Source: Terriglobia bacterium
GTDB taxonomy: Bacteria; Acidobacteriota; Terriglobia; Bryobacterales; UBA6623
Assembly (NCBI GenBank): GCA_009838515.1
Contig: VXRL01000080.1
Location: 89,121-153,120, forward strand
Direction of reading: 5' to 3'
Length of the DNA stretch: 64,000 nucleotides
The translations under genes and the position numbers were made by a program. Positions within the stretch are counted from its first letter, which is position 1. The number at the start of each line of letters is the position of its first letter. The notes beneath the pieces were generated by a model that saw only the letters and a list, made by a program, of their open reading frames with translations, was not told the origin of the DNA and made no database searches. Positions 49,993 to 59,292 of the stretch are shown piece after piece.

Positions 49993-50367
49993 TCAGCCCG
50001 CCCGCAGCAGTATCCGGGTCCAGCCGAACGCCATCGCAAACAATAGCGCAGCCAGTCCGGTGGCTTGCATCCACGGCTCAGCTACGATGGCCAGTTCTAG
50101 CGGTGCGACCGCAACGTGACTCCACCAGAATGCTAGTAGTCCGGCGACGGAACTGAGCATTAGTGGACGAGTCCAAGCCAAGAGCGCGTCAGCCCCAGAG
50201 CGCCGCCGGATCTTCGCTTCGAATTGAGCGACCAGCAGAATCGAGCGGGCACTGGGGATCTGGTCCCGTTGCGCCTCGATTTCCCGAGAGAACTCGTGCG
50301 TGAGCACATCTTGTACAGCGTCCCGAGGATTCTCGTGCAGTGCACTCGCGCGGCGAACGGGTTTCAT
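49993..50367 (-). CDS. two-TM membrane protein, co-encoded with the ECF sigma factor (possible anti-sigma-like)
   Basis: MKPVRRASALHENPRDAVQDVLTHEFSREIEAQRDQIPSARSILLVAQFEAKIRRRSGADALLAWTRPLMLSSVAGLLAFWW...; ATGA overlap with the sigma gene stop. Confidence 0.55.
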   Translation of the reverse strand: MKPVRRASALHENPRDAVQDVLTHEFSREIEAQRDQIPSARSILLVAQFEAKIRRRSGADALLAWTRPLMLSSVAGLLAFWWSHVAVAPLELAIVAEPWMQATGLAALLFAMAFGWTRILLRAG

Positions 50368-50876
50368 GAACTGGTGTCCTCTCCCGGGACTAGGATGCGC
50401 TTGAGCTTCTTGCGGGCGCGAAAGGTCAACACTCGCACGCTGGCTTGACTCAGCTTCATGATACGGGCAACCTCCCTGTGCGAGAAGCCCTCCGCATAGA
50501 CGAGCCAGAGTAGCTGCTGTTCGCGCCTGGAGAGGCTGGAGAGCGCCTCGCGTAGTTCGATGCTCTCCAGCGCAGATGTCGGCCGCACTTGGGCGACGGG
50601 CTGTTGGGCAGACGCTTCGAACCGTGCCGCCCGTTGCAGCGCGCGGCCGTGGTCCGCCATGACGTTTGATGCGATCCGGTAAAGGTACGCCTTTGCTTCG
50701 ACCGCTTGCGGGGTCTTGGCCATCCGACTTGCCAGGAACTTGCTGTAGGTGGTTTGGAATAGGTCGTCGATCGAACTGCGATCTCCACAATGCCGCAACA
50801 GGTAGGCCCTAATCGAGGGTGCGGTGGCCGCATAGAACTGCTCAAAGCCTTCGACATCGGAACCCCCTAGCGGCAT
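50364..50876 (-). CDS. RNA polymerase ECF-type sigma factor
   Basis: FEQFYAATAPSIRAYLLRHCGDRSSIDDLFQTTYSKFLA...AYLYRIASNVMADHGR (region 2); LSRREQQLLWLVYAEGFSHREVARIMKLSQASVRVLTFRARKKLKRIL (region 4). Confidence 0.93.
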   Translation of the reverse strand: MPLGGSDVEGFEQFYAATAPSIRAYLLRHCGDRSSIDDLFQTTYSKFLASRMAKTPQAVEAKAYLYRIASNVMADHGRALQRAARFEASAQQPVAQVRPTSALESIELREALSSLSRREQQLLWLVYAEGFSHREVARIMKLSQASVRVLTFRARKKLKRILVPGEDTSS

Positions 50877-50905
50877 CGAACTCGTGTTCGGCGGTCGGAT
50901 TCAAG

Positions 50906-51379
50906 CTACGGGGCATCCGGGCGAGAAACACTGGATTGGGGTGGAGCGACATCGTCGCCGTCGCTACTCTCGTCTTTGTCGTCTCGGTCCACGCGCCAGG
51001 CCACATAGCTTGAAACTAGGAGGGCAACGCCTACCGAACCGATGACGACCGCAGGGATTCGATAGACCTGATCCATCATCAGTGACAGCCCGACAAATCC
51101 AAGCCCGAGGGCGGTCAGAATCGATCCGGGCACGAACAGACCAACCCACGGCCGCATGGGTGCCTCTCGTGAGAGCGACAGAGCGTCGGCAAGCTTGGAG
51201 CCTTCCGGGCTTTGCATGGCTTGGGCGAACGCCTCTCCGGTCGAGAACTTGTCGATGAGCTGCCGGATCAGTTCGGCTCTCCGGTCCGTATCCCTTCGCC
51301 GGTTTACGGTGCCCAACCAAACCACCACGGTGATCATGGCAAAGAAGGCAATTGGGATCAAGACGGATCCAAGCGGCAT
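50906..51379 (-). CDS. DUF6249-like membrane protein
   Basis: 157 aa; N-terminal TM, RRRDTDRRAELIRQLIDKFSTGEAFAQAMQSPEG, two further TMs; directly upstream of the sigma gene. Confidence 0.6.
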   Translation of the reverse strand: MPLGSVLIPIAFFAMITVVVWLGTVNRRRDTDRRAELIRQLIDKFSTGEAFAQAMQSPEGSKLADALSLSREAPMRPWVGLFVPGSILTALGLGFVGLSLMMDQVYRIPAVVIGSVGVALLVSSYVAWRVDRDDKDESSDGDDVAPPQSSVSRPDAP

Positions 51380-51574
51380 TGTCTTCGACTCTCCTTGGGA
51401 ACGGCAGGTGGCGCCAACGGTGGCTTGATGCGCTCCTCACTCAGAAAAACAGCGTTGCCGACCGGTTGGTTAACAGCAAGTTGCAGATCTTGACCCGGTT
51501 GGTCCCCCGGACGGGCCCAGTCAATTGTGTACCAGTCGGAACTGGTCAGTCCGCTCGGGGCGCCGGGACTCGCC

Positions 51575-52711
51575 CTAGACACCCGCCACGGTGGCGTCGA
51601 TCAGCCAGTCCACTACCCGCACGAGCGCCTCTTCGTGGGTAGCGCCGGAACCGATCGCCTGCCGATAGGTCTCGCGCTGTTGATGCGAGCTGGTGCCTCG
51701 GGAAACGATCGTGCGGGCGTGCTCGATCTCTCTGGCACAGTCGAAGTACTCGGAATCGTCGCCCAAGATCGTTATCAGCTCTTCCATCAGGTCCAGGAAG
51801 GGCACGATTTCGCCGCGACCGAAGTCCACCATGCCCCGATCGACGCCGTAGCGCTGCGCGCGCCAGCGATTCTCATCGACCAGCATCCGTGCGTATACCC
51901 GCCAGCGCTGGTTGTCGCGCCGCAAGCGATACAGCATGCGGCACAGGCAGCGGTAGTATGCCGCGCAGCAAATCGCGTCTTCAACCCGCGTGCACACGTC
52001 GGTGATGCGCATTTCCAAGGTGGGAAACCGAGCGCTTGGCCTGACGTCCCACCAGATCTTGGTGGCGTCTTCTAGCAAGCCCGCCGAAATCATCAAATCG
52101 ACCGCTCGGCGGTACTCTCCGTAGCTTTCGAAGCGCTCGGGCAGTCCGGTGCGCGGGAGCTCATCGAATACACACAGCCGGTAGGCGCGCAGCCCGGTGT
52201 CCGTGCCTTCCCAGAACGGGGACGAAGTGCTCAGAGCGAGCAGGTGCGGCAGGAAGTACGCGATCTGGTTGAGCGTGTCGATCCGGAGATTGTCGTCCTC
52301 AATGCCGACATGCACGTGCATGCCGCAGATCAGCAGCCTGTCCGCGACCAGCTGCATGTCCTGTTGCAGCACGTGGTAGCGTTCCTTGTCCGTGCGCTTT
52401 TGGTCCTTCCAGCGGGCGAACGGATGGGTCGACGCGGCGATCGGGGCCAGGCCGTGCTCCGCGGACAGGTCGGCCACAGTGCGCCGCAGGCGCGTGACCT
52501 CCTCGCGGACCTGCGAAATCGTGTGGCAGATCGAGGTGCCCACTTCCACCTGAGTGCGCAGCATCTCCGTGCTGAAGTGGCCCTTGAGATGGGTCTCGAA
52601 CGCTTCGACGAGCGCGGCTGGCGGTTCGTCAACCAGATTTCGGGACTCGCGGTTGACGAGGAGGTACTCCTCTTCGATTCCGATGCTGAAGCTGGGCTCG
52701 GGCAGCGGCAC
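51575..52711 (-). CDS. YbdK-type carboxylate-amine ligase (GCS2 family)
   Basis: PSFSIGIEEEYLLVNRESRNLV, LICGMHVHVGIEDDNLRIDTLNQIAYFLPHLLALSTSSPFWEGTDTGLRAYRL, FPTLEMRITDVCTRVEDA. Confidence 0.93.
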   Translation of the reverse strand: MPLPEPSFSIGIEEEYLLVNRESRNLVDEPPAALVEAFETHLKGHFSTEMLRTQVEVGTSICHTISQVREEVTRLRRTVADLSAEHGLAPIAASTHPFARWKDQKRTDKERYHVLQQDMQLVADRLLICGMHVHVGIEDDNLRIDTLNQIAYFLPHLLALSTSSPFWEGTDTGLRAYRLCVFDELPRTGLPERFESYGEYRRAVDLMISAGLLEDATKIWWDVRPSARFPTLEMRITDVCTRVEDAICCAAYYRCLCRMLYRLRRDNQRWRVYARMLVDENRWRAQRYGVDRGMVDFGRGEIVPFLDLMEELITILGDDSEYFDCAREIEHARTIVSRGTSSHQQRETYRQAIGSGATHEEALVRVVDWLIDATVAGV

Positions 52712-53536
52712 CTAGAGCCCCTGCCACTCGCACCCGGCAGCTTCAAGGGCCCGCTCCAATGCATCGCCGAGCATGTTTGAGAAATATGTGATCCTGCGTG
52801 GACTGGCCAGCAGGTCCTCGCGGATCTCCACCAAGGCGTAAGGCAGTCCCCCGGTTGAGGCGTGGTGCATCCGAGAGAAGTCGAACTTTCCTTGGGCCGA
52901 ATAGGGCTGGTTGTCGCCGACCACGATTCCGGGATTGCGCCGCAGCTCGGCGATCAGCTTGTGGGCCAGGGTGGTGTCGCGGTCCCAAAGGACGCCGAAG
53001 TGCCACGGGCGCTTGAAGCCGTTCATCCTTGGCGTGAACGTATGCATGGCGATGTAGATCGGAATCGTTCCGCCCTCGCGTATCTCTTGCAGCAGTTCGC
53101 TGATCGCGGCGTGATAGGGCTTGAACAGAGCGTCTTCCCGCCTTGCCGCCTCCGACTGCGACAGCCCTTGGTTGCCCGGGATCGTCGTGCCATCGCTAGT
53201 CTCCGCGATCGAGCCCGCGCTGCGCGGCGTGCGGTTGCAATCGATCACGAGCCTTGAATAGCGGGTCATGATCGCGGGAGCGTCGAAGCGCCTTGCGAGC
53301 CGGACGGTTGCCTCGGCCGCGCCACGGTCCCAGCCGATGTGGCGCTGCAGGTCGCTTGCTTGTAAGCCTAGGCTGTCGAGGCTCTCCGGCACCGCCCATG
53401 ACGCGTGGTCGCAGGTGAACAGCACAGGCGACCGTCCGTCGGCGTTCTCGATCCGGTAAGGCCGAGGTTCGTGCGGTGCCAGCAGCGGGCTGGTGCCTTG
53501 GGACGGCTCGCTCGCTCCGATCACGTCTTTCTGCAC
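52712..53536 (-). CDS. N-formylglutamate amidohydrolase family protein
   Basis: PVLFTCDHASWAVPESLDSLGL, HIGWDRGAAEATVRLARRFDAPAIMTRYSRLVIDCNRTP, IYIAMHTFTPRMNG. Confidence 0.92.
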   Translation of the reverse strand: MQKDVIGASEPSQGTSPLLAPHEPRPYRIENADGRSPVLFTCDHASWAVPESLDSLGLQASDLQRHIGWDRGAAEATVRLARRFDAPAIMTRYSRLVIDCNRTPRSAGSIAETSDGTTIPGNQGLSQSEAARREDALFKPYHAAISELLQEIREGGTIPIYIAMHTFTPRMNGFKRPWHFGVLWDRDTTLAHKLIAELRRNPGIVVGDNQPYSAQGKFDFSRMHHASTGGLPYALVEIREDLLASPRRITYFSNMLGDALERALEAAGCEWQGL

Positions 53537-53576
53537 TGGAGTCTCTCGGTCGGTGCGGAAGCTTGGCGTCGAGCGG

Positions 53577-54827
53577 TCAGGGCGCGAGGAACAGCGGCCT
53601 GATGTGTCTCTCGTAGAGGTTCTCGGTCACGTTCTTGGAGATCGTCTCCTCGCACTCGCCGAGCATGCGGAGGTAGCGGTCGCCCATCTTGGCCGCGATC
53701 TTGTAACCCACATGGAGCAGCTGTCGCACGTGGGGGTTGAATTGCGGGCAGCTCTGGTCGTGCCGCAGCGCCGAGGTGTATTGGGCGGCATCCCAGCCGG
53801 CGACCTCTGCTGGGGCCGGAAGCTTGCCAGCGTCGATGTCGATGACGGCCGAGTATGGGGCGCACAGTGCCTCGCGTGCCTCGTAGGCCGCCGAGTAGAC
53901 GTCCTTGGCCAGCGCCAAGCCCTCGCCGCCACCCTCGGCCAGGCCGATCAGTTCTTCGAGCCAGTTGGTGCCCGCGGTCTTGACGTGGACGCCCGCCCCG
54001 AACTTGCGGGTGCCGCTGCGAATGGCGTCGTAGATCGAGAACTTGTCCGAGCCTGAGTGGACGCTGAGCTTTAGGCCTGCGGGCAGGCCGTACGCTCGCA
54101 CCGCGTGGCGGATGACGGCCATGTCGTCCGAGAACTCCTTGTTGAACTGGCCCGTGTCGCCGACATAATCGACGCCCTTGTTGAAGCGGCCCGTGAATTT
54201 CGGCGCGATTGTCTGAATCGGGATGCCCTCATCGGCTATGGCCGCGAGGATGACCAACAGTTCGGCAGGAGTCTGCGGACTGTCGGTCTCGTCCATTGAG
54301 ACCTCGGTGATGAAGTTCCCGCTGCCCTTGGCGGATTCGATGTGCCGGTAGATTCGACCCGCCTCTTGCACGGCGAAGAGGAACTGGGCAGCAGTGCGCT
54401 CGACGCTTTCCTGTGTGGTTTCAAAGGCCTCGTCGACGCCCTCGATTTCGATCTTGCCGATGAGTTCGGGATGGCCGCCGATCAAGGTGTCGACCGCCGC
54501 CCGCTCGGCGGGCTTTCCGATGGCATACGCGACGTCGAGCGTGAAGAAGTCGCTCGTGTCAACGTAGCCATCGACCGTGTCGAGGTTGATGTGGTCGGCA
54601 TCGACGTAGTAGGCCTTGCTCCAGCCCAGTTCGCGGACGGCCTCGTCCGCCGCAGCCCGCACGCTGGGGGGCTGGGTGCCGACGATGAGGTGCTCGCGGT
54701 GGGACTTGTTCCAAGTCGGGATCACCTCGATGCCTTGCTCCGCGGCCAGCATGCAGGCCCGCAGCTGCGGTCGCGCTTGGTGAGCGAATCTGTCACCGAC
54801 TCCAAAGGTATACTTTTCGATTTGCAT
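53577..54827 (-). CDS. tagaturonate epimerase (UxaE)-like family protein
   Basis: MQIEKYTFGVGDRFAHQARPQLRACMLAAEQGIEVIPTWNKSHREH, AYYVDADHINLDTVDGY, GLKLSVHSGSDKFSIYDAI; family recognised from memory. Confidence 0.75.
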   Translation of the reverse strand: MQIEKYTFGVGDRFAHQARPQLRACMLAAEQGIEVIPTWNKSHREHLIVGTQPPSVRAAADEAVRELGWSKAYYVDADHINLDTVDGYVDTSDFFTLDVAYAIGKPAERAAVDTLIGGHPELIGKIEIEGVDEAFETTQESVERTAAQFLFAVQEAGRIYRHIESAKGSGNFITEVSMDETDSPQTPAELLVILAAIADEGIPIQTIAPKFTGRFNKGVDYVGDTGQFNKEFSDDMAVIRHAVRAYGLPAGLKLSVHSGSDKFSIYDAIRSGTRKFGAGVHVKTAGTNWLEELIGLAEGGGEGLALAKDVYSAAYEAREALCAPYSAVIDIDAGKLPAPAEVAGWDAAQYTSALRHDQSCPQFNPHVRQLLHVGYKIAAKMGDRYLRMLGECEETISKNVTENLYERHIRPLFLAP

Positions 54828-55022
54828 TGCAGGGAAACCATCCGGGGACGATATGGGACTACGAGAGCTCGTCCGAGGCGGCTAGTGCCATCTTAGCGAA
54901 CACCCCCGCTGCTAGCCGGTAGTCGCTCGGTCGGATGCAGAGTCATCAAGCACCGGAAACGAGTGGCTGGCCATCCGAAGGTAGGCTCCGAAGCAGCCCG
55001 GGCTCAGCAGCGCCGACCAAGC

Positions 55023-56279
55023 CTACGAGAACGCGCCGAGCGGCTCGAACTCACCCTTCAGGATCGAGCGCGTGTCCGCATGCCCCATCCACTCGCCGAT
55101 CATGGTTGCGTACACCCGCCGGAAGTCTGTCGTCATCTTCAGATTGCCGGCATCGGTGTCGGTCAGGCTCGGCGTTGCGCCGTAGAACCCGCCCTTGACG
55201 CTCTCGCCGACCAAGAACATCGGCCCGGCCGTGCCGTGGTCTGTGCCCTCGCTGGCGTTTTCCTCGATGCGTCGGCCGAACTCGGTGAACACCATCAGCG
55301 AGACGTCGGCCGAGCGCCCGATGCGGCCCATGTCCAGCATGAATCCCCGGATCGCGTCGGCCGTGTACATCAGCAGCCGGGTGTGCAGGTCCGCCTGATG
55401 CACGTGCGTGTCGAAGGAGTTTCCGCGGTAGGCCACGTAATACACCTGTGTCGGCAGTCCGGCAGCGATCAGAGCCGCCACCTTGCGCAGATCGCTGGAA
55501 AGACCCCCGGCGATGCCGTAATCGACCGGCGTGCGATACGAACTCCAGGCGTCACGCACCAAGGCCCCGCTGTCCGCTGCATTGCGTGCGACCGAGCGCA
55601 GGAATGCCAGTGTCGGATTCTGCGATTCAGCGTTGAGATCAAAGGCTGCGATCGAGCGCTTTTCGATTTCCGACCCGGTTCGCCGTAGCTGCGCAGGCTC
55701 GGCGAAGACCAGTGGCGGGTGCAGCCTGCCTCTCACCGCCAGCGATTGCGAACTTCCTATATTCACGATCGCGTTGCGTGTGCCGGGGGCGGAGTAGGCG
55801 TCCGCGAATCTCCCGACCCATCCCAAGGTCTCGCCGCCGTTCGGCACGCCAGTGTGCCAAAAGCTCATGGATGAGAAGTGGGACAGGCTCGGGTCGGGAT
55901 AGCCGCACCCCTCTACCACGGCCAGCTTGCCGTCCTTGTACAGCCTCTCGAAGCCCACCAGCGACGGGTGGAACCCCGCCTCGTCGCTGATCTCAATGGC
56001 ATCTTTCCTGCGAATCCCGATGCGCGGGCGCACGCGGTAATACTCATCGTTGCGGTACGGAACGACGGTGTTGAGCCCGTCGTTGCCGCCGGTCAGTTCC
56101 ACCACGACCAGAATTCGTTCCGGATTCGATCCCGGCTTGCCTTCCAGCGTGTCCGCCGCGAGCGCATCTGAGGTCCAGCGGAGCAGGGCCGGCAGGCCTA
56201 GGCCGACACCAAGCCCGTTCAGACCCTGTCGCAAGAAATCTCGCCGCCGCGGTTCCTTGGATAAGTGACGCAGGTTCAT
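55023..56279 (-). CDS. DUF1501 domain-containing protein (Tat signal)
   Basis: RRRDFLRQGLNGLGVGLGLPALLRW; ILVVVELTGGNDGLNTVVPYRNDEYYRVRPRIGI; MVFTEFGRRIEENASEGTDHGTAGPMFLVG. Confidence 0.93.
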   Translation of the reverse strand: MNLRHLSKEPRRRDFLRQGLNGLGVGLGLPALLRWTSDALAADTLEGKPGSNPERILVVVELTGGNDGLNTVVPYRNDEYYRVRPRIGIRRKDAIEISDEAGFHPSLVGFERLYKDGKLAVVEGCGYPDPSLSHFSSMSFWHTGVPNGGETLGWVGRFADAYSAPGTRNAIVNIGSSQSLAVRGRLHPPLVFAEPAQLRRTGSEIEKRSIAAFDLNAESQNPTLAFLRSVARNAADSGALVRDAWSSYRTPVDYGIAGGLSSDLRKVAALIAAGLPTQVYYVAYRGNSFDTHVHQADLHTRLLMYTADAIRGFMLDMGRIGRSADVSLMVFTEFGRRIEENASEGTDHGTAGPMFLVGESVKGGFYGATPSLTDTDAGNLKMTTDFRRVYATMIGEWMGHADTRSILKGEFEPLGAFS

Positions 56280-56283
56280 GGTA

Positions 56284-58119
56284 TTACCCCACTTGGTATT
56301 CCGGGGAGCACAGTACGACGTACAAAACGCTCCGAAGCGCGGCTTCCAGCTCCGCCCGGTCGTCTCCTAGCGCCCGCGATCCGATCTGTTCTGTCAGCAG
56401 GTCGACCAGCTCCTGTCTGTCAGCGGCCGCCAGCGGCGTGCGCAGAAAGCGCTTCACCAGATGGTCGACCGCCTCGCTGGCATTCGCCGCACCGGACCCT
56501 CGCACGATCGCCGCGAGCTTGAAGTCGGCCGAGTGACGCGGTACGAGCTTGACCCGCTCGTATGCCAGCACATAGCCCCGGTAGCCCCCGTAGCGCGTGT
56601 TGTACTCCTCGTCAGCGTCGGCCAGCATGCTCGAACCCGAATCCCCCGAGCGGGTGGCGTTGGTGATGTTCATGCCCTGTGCCAGGCGCTGGGCCACGCG
56701 CGCGTAGATGCCCGGAAGGCGTCGTTCTGGATGCCCGAACGACTCCGAATCCTGCGGGAACAGCACGTCCCGCATGGAGTTGCCCCGCTCGAGCAGGGTC
56801 GCGGGGGTGATCCACGTGCGCCCCCCGGACCAGCCAGCCACGTTGGGGGGATAGAGCAGCGCCTGGCCCAATCTTCGCGATTGCGCGTTGAAGTCCGGAA
56901 TCGTGGGAGCCCCCGAGAGTCCCAGCTTGCGGTAGGTGGAAACGAGGAGCTGGACCGGGCTCTTAATCTGAGTGGCTACCGACGGGTCGCTATAGAAGTC
57001 GCGGGAAAGGAAGATCGCCCCGAGCAGCGGCTTGAGTTCGTAGTCCGCTTCGCGGAAGACACGCGCCAGACGGGTCTTGGTGGTTGCGGACAGGTCTTCC
57101 CGCACGAAGAAGCGGTAGAGCTTCGAGGATACGAATTCCGCCGTCACGGGCTGGGCCAAGATGATGTCGACGATGTCATCCCCGCCGAAGGCACCGCGCT
57201 GCCCCAAGAATTCCTTCGTGCCGTCGTCGTGCTTGTCCCGGTCGAATCGGAATTCGACTGCGTCGTTCGTCCAGCCGGTGAATGCGCGGGAGGCTTCGCG
57301 GATGTCGCGCTCGGTGTAGTTTCCGACGCCCATGGTGAACAGTTCCAGCAACTCCCTTCCAAAGTTCTCGTTGGGATGGTCCTTGATGTTTTGCCCGTTG
57401 TCCAGGTACACCAGCATTGCTGGATCGCGCATCACCGCCATCAATAGGTCGCGGAAGTTTCCGGTGGCGTGCTCTCGCAGCGTACGGTTCTGGCGCAGGA
57501 GCTTCCGATAGTCGCGCACCTTGGTCTCCGAGGTGGCGAAGTGCCCGTGCCAGAACAGAGTCATCTTCTCTTCTAGCGGGCGTGGTGTTGCCACCATGCG
57601 ATCGCCCCACCAAAGCGCCAGGCGGCGGGTCTCTAGCGCGTTGGCGCGCAATCCGTAGAAGAACTTGTCCACCACGGGCTGCAGCCGACGGGTCGATCCC
57701 GGGGGCAGCACGTCCACGCCCAAGGCACGCCCCTCGGCCCGTGCGATCCGCACCGCTTCCGCCCGGCTCGGCGGGAACGGGTCCATGCCGCCGTCCCACA
57801 CGCTCGACTCGTCGAAGTCCTCCAGCGCCGGTGCATCGATGCCCTCGTAGTTGACGACGCGGTCTATCGCTTCGGCCACGGGCATGTCAGCCAGTGCTTG
57901 GATTTCTTGCGGGGTGCCGCCAAAGCCCGCTCGCTCCAACAAGTGCCCGGCCAGATCGTAGTTCCACTCAGCTTGGCTGATCGCGGTCAGGTCGTCGACC
58001 CAGCTGGTCGCTGGCAGGTTTTCCGATCCTGCCAGCGCAGGAATCCACAACAGAGTTCCTGCCAGACTCGCCCGAATTATTGGTGCGCAGATGCGCCGAT
58101 ACCCATCGCTGCTCTGCAT
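56284..58119 (-). CDS. DUF1800 domain-containing protein
   Basis: HLLERAGFGGTPQEIQALADMPVAEAIDRVVNYE; MTLFWHGHFATSETKVRDYRKLLRQNRTLREHATGNFRDLLMAVMRDPAMLVYLDNGQNIKDHPNENFGRELLELFTMGVGNYTERDIREASRAFTGW. Confidence 0.95.
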   Translation of the reverse strand: MQSSDGYRRICAPIIRASLAGTLLWIPALAGSENLPATSWVDDLTAISQAEWNYDLAGHLLERAGFGGTPQEIQALADMPVAEAIDRVVNYEGIDAPALEDFDESSVWDGGMDPFPPSRAEAVRIARAEGRALGVDVLPPGSTRRLQPVVDKFFYGLRANALETRRLALWWGDRMVATPRPLEEKMTLFWHGHFATSETKVRDYRKLLRQNRTLREHATGNFRDLLMAVMRDPAMLVYLDNGQNIKDHPNENFGRELLELFTMGVGNYTERDIREASRAFTGWTNDAVEFRFDRDKHDDGTKEFLGQRGAFGGDDIVDIILAQPVTAEFVSSKLYRFFVREDLSATTKTRLARVFREADYELKPLLGAIFLSRDFYSDPSVATQIKSPVQLLVSTYRKLGLSGAPTIPDFNAQSRRLGQALLYPPNVAGWSGGRTWITPATLLERGNSMRDVLFPQDSESFGHPERRLPGIYARVAQRLAQGMNITNATRSGDSGSSMLADADEEYNTRYGGYRGYVLAYERVKLVPRHSADFKLAAIVRGSGAANASEAVDHLVKRFLRTPLAAADRQELVDLLTEQIGSRALGDDRAELEAALRSVLYVVLCSPEYQVG

Positions 58120-58399
58120 GCGCGTCGCACCTAGCCGGTGGAGGAAACTTCCACCTGCTCAATCGTAGCTTAATTGTGTCGCGTTTGGATGGCTCGCAAG
58201 CCCGTTTCAGCGCTCGCTGCCCAGCGGGATTCCTTGAGCGCGGGATAGTGAAATCTGTGCCCGCGGCTTCGCGCAGTCCTCTTCCAAACGGCGGGCCAAG
58301 CATAGCGGCGAATGGGTTGGGCTTCGGTGTGGTGAGATGAATCCCAGGCGTCCCCGCTTGGCCGCACCAGATCGCCTTGAGAATGCTTGCGATCAGCTC

Positions 58400-58451
58400 T
58401 TGACAGGGACATCCATAAAAGATATTGAGTCTTGATATCAATACTTGATAT
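58400..58451 (+). promoter_or_regulatory. candidate promoter and operator of the MazEF-like pair
   Basis: TTGACA (58400-58405)-N17-TATTGA (58423-58428); palindrome TTGATATCAA (58432-58441) and CTTGATAT repeated at 58431-58438 and 58444-58451. Confidence 0.45.
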
Positions 58452-58464
58452 ATATTGGGTAGTT

Positions 58465-58701
58465 ATGCCGGCGATCTCCCTGAAGCTCTCGGAACGATTA
58501 CTCGCTACGTCCGGTGAGTGTGCCGCAGCCCTGCAGTTGTCGCGTGCCGAGTACACTCGCCAGGCGCTAGAGCGCATGAACCGCCACACGCGGGCCCACC
58601 TACGCGCACAGCGGCTTCGGGCTGCCTCTCGCCGGGTCCGCCAGGAGAGCAGCCGCATCAACGCCGAGTTCGACGCCATCGAAGGGGACGTCAATGCCTG
58701 A
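58465..58701 (+). CDS. antitoxin-like small protein (MazE/RHH-type, upstream of MazF)
   Basis: MPAISLKLSERLLATSGECAAALQLSRAEYTRQALERMNRHTRAHLRAQRLRAASRRVRQESSRINAEFDAIEGDVNA; 8-nt overlap with the toxin ORF. Confidence 0.8.
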   Translation: MPAISLKLSERLLATSGECAAALQLSRAEYTRQALERMNRHTRAHLRAQRLRAASRRVRQESSRINAEFDAIEGDVNA

Positions 58702-59044
58702 GCGCGGTGATGTGTGGATCGCGGATCTGAATCCGCGGAGCGGAACCGAGCCCGGGAAAGCCCGCCCCGTGCTGATCGTGCAGGCCCAGGCGTTGCTGGA
58801 CGCAGAGCATCCGTCGACTCTCGTGACTCCGCTTACGACTCGCTTGGTGGATGAGGCCGAGCCGCTGCGGATCAGGGTCCCGGCGGCGGGAGATCTGCGG
58901 CAGGATTCGGACGTGCTGATCGATCAACTGCGTGCGATCGACAACCGCCGACTGGTTCGTGGGCCACTCACTCAGGTGGGCGGGCACCTGATGACTAGAG
59001 TGGGAGAGGCCTTGCTCGAGGTCCTCGACTTGGCCAAGGACTGA
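58694..59044 (+). CDS. MazF/PemK-family toxin
   Basis: MPERGDVWIADLNPRSGTEPGKARPVLIVQAQALLDAEHPSTLVTPLTTRL...DSDVLIDQLRAIDNRRLV. Confidence 0.93.
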   Translation: MPERGDVWIADLNPRSGTEPGKARPVLIVQAQALLDAEHPSTLVTPLTTRLVDEAEPLRIRVPAAGDLRQDSDVLIDQLRAIDNRRLVRGPLTQVGGHLMTRVGEALLEVLDLAKD

Positions 59045-59292
59045 ACGCTGGGAACGTGCGCAGCTTGGGCGGGAGCCCGCGGATCCGAGTTTCCAAGGAC
59101 TGAGGTCTGCGGACACCTTGGTGGTCCGGCCTTCGCGCCTCTCGGATGCGTTCGGCCGAGACGTTACGGGCGGCGAGTAGCCCGTGGTCCGAACCTCGTG
59201 ACCCGTGCGCTTCGGCACCATGCGAGACAAGGCACGGCGCCCGGCGTCTGACCTGGTGCCTCGCCAACCGCGGATTGGCTCGCTCCTTCCTT

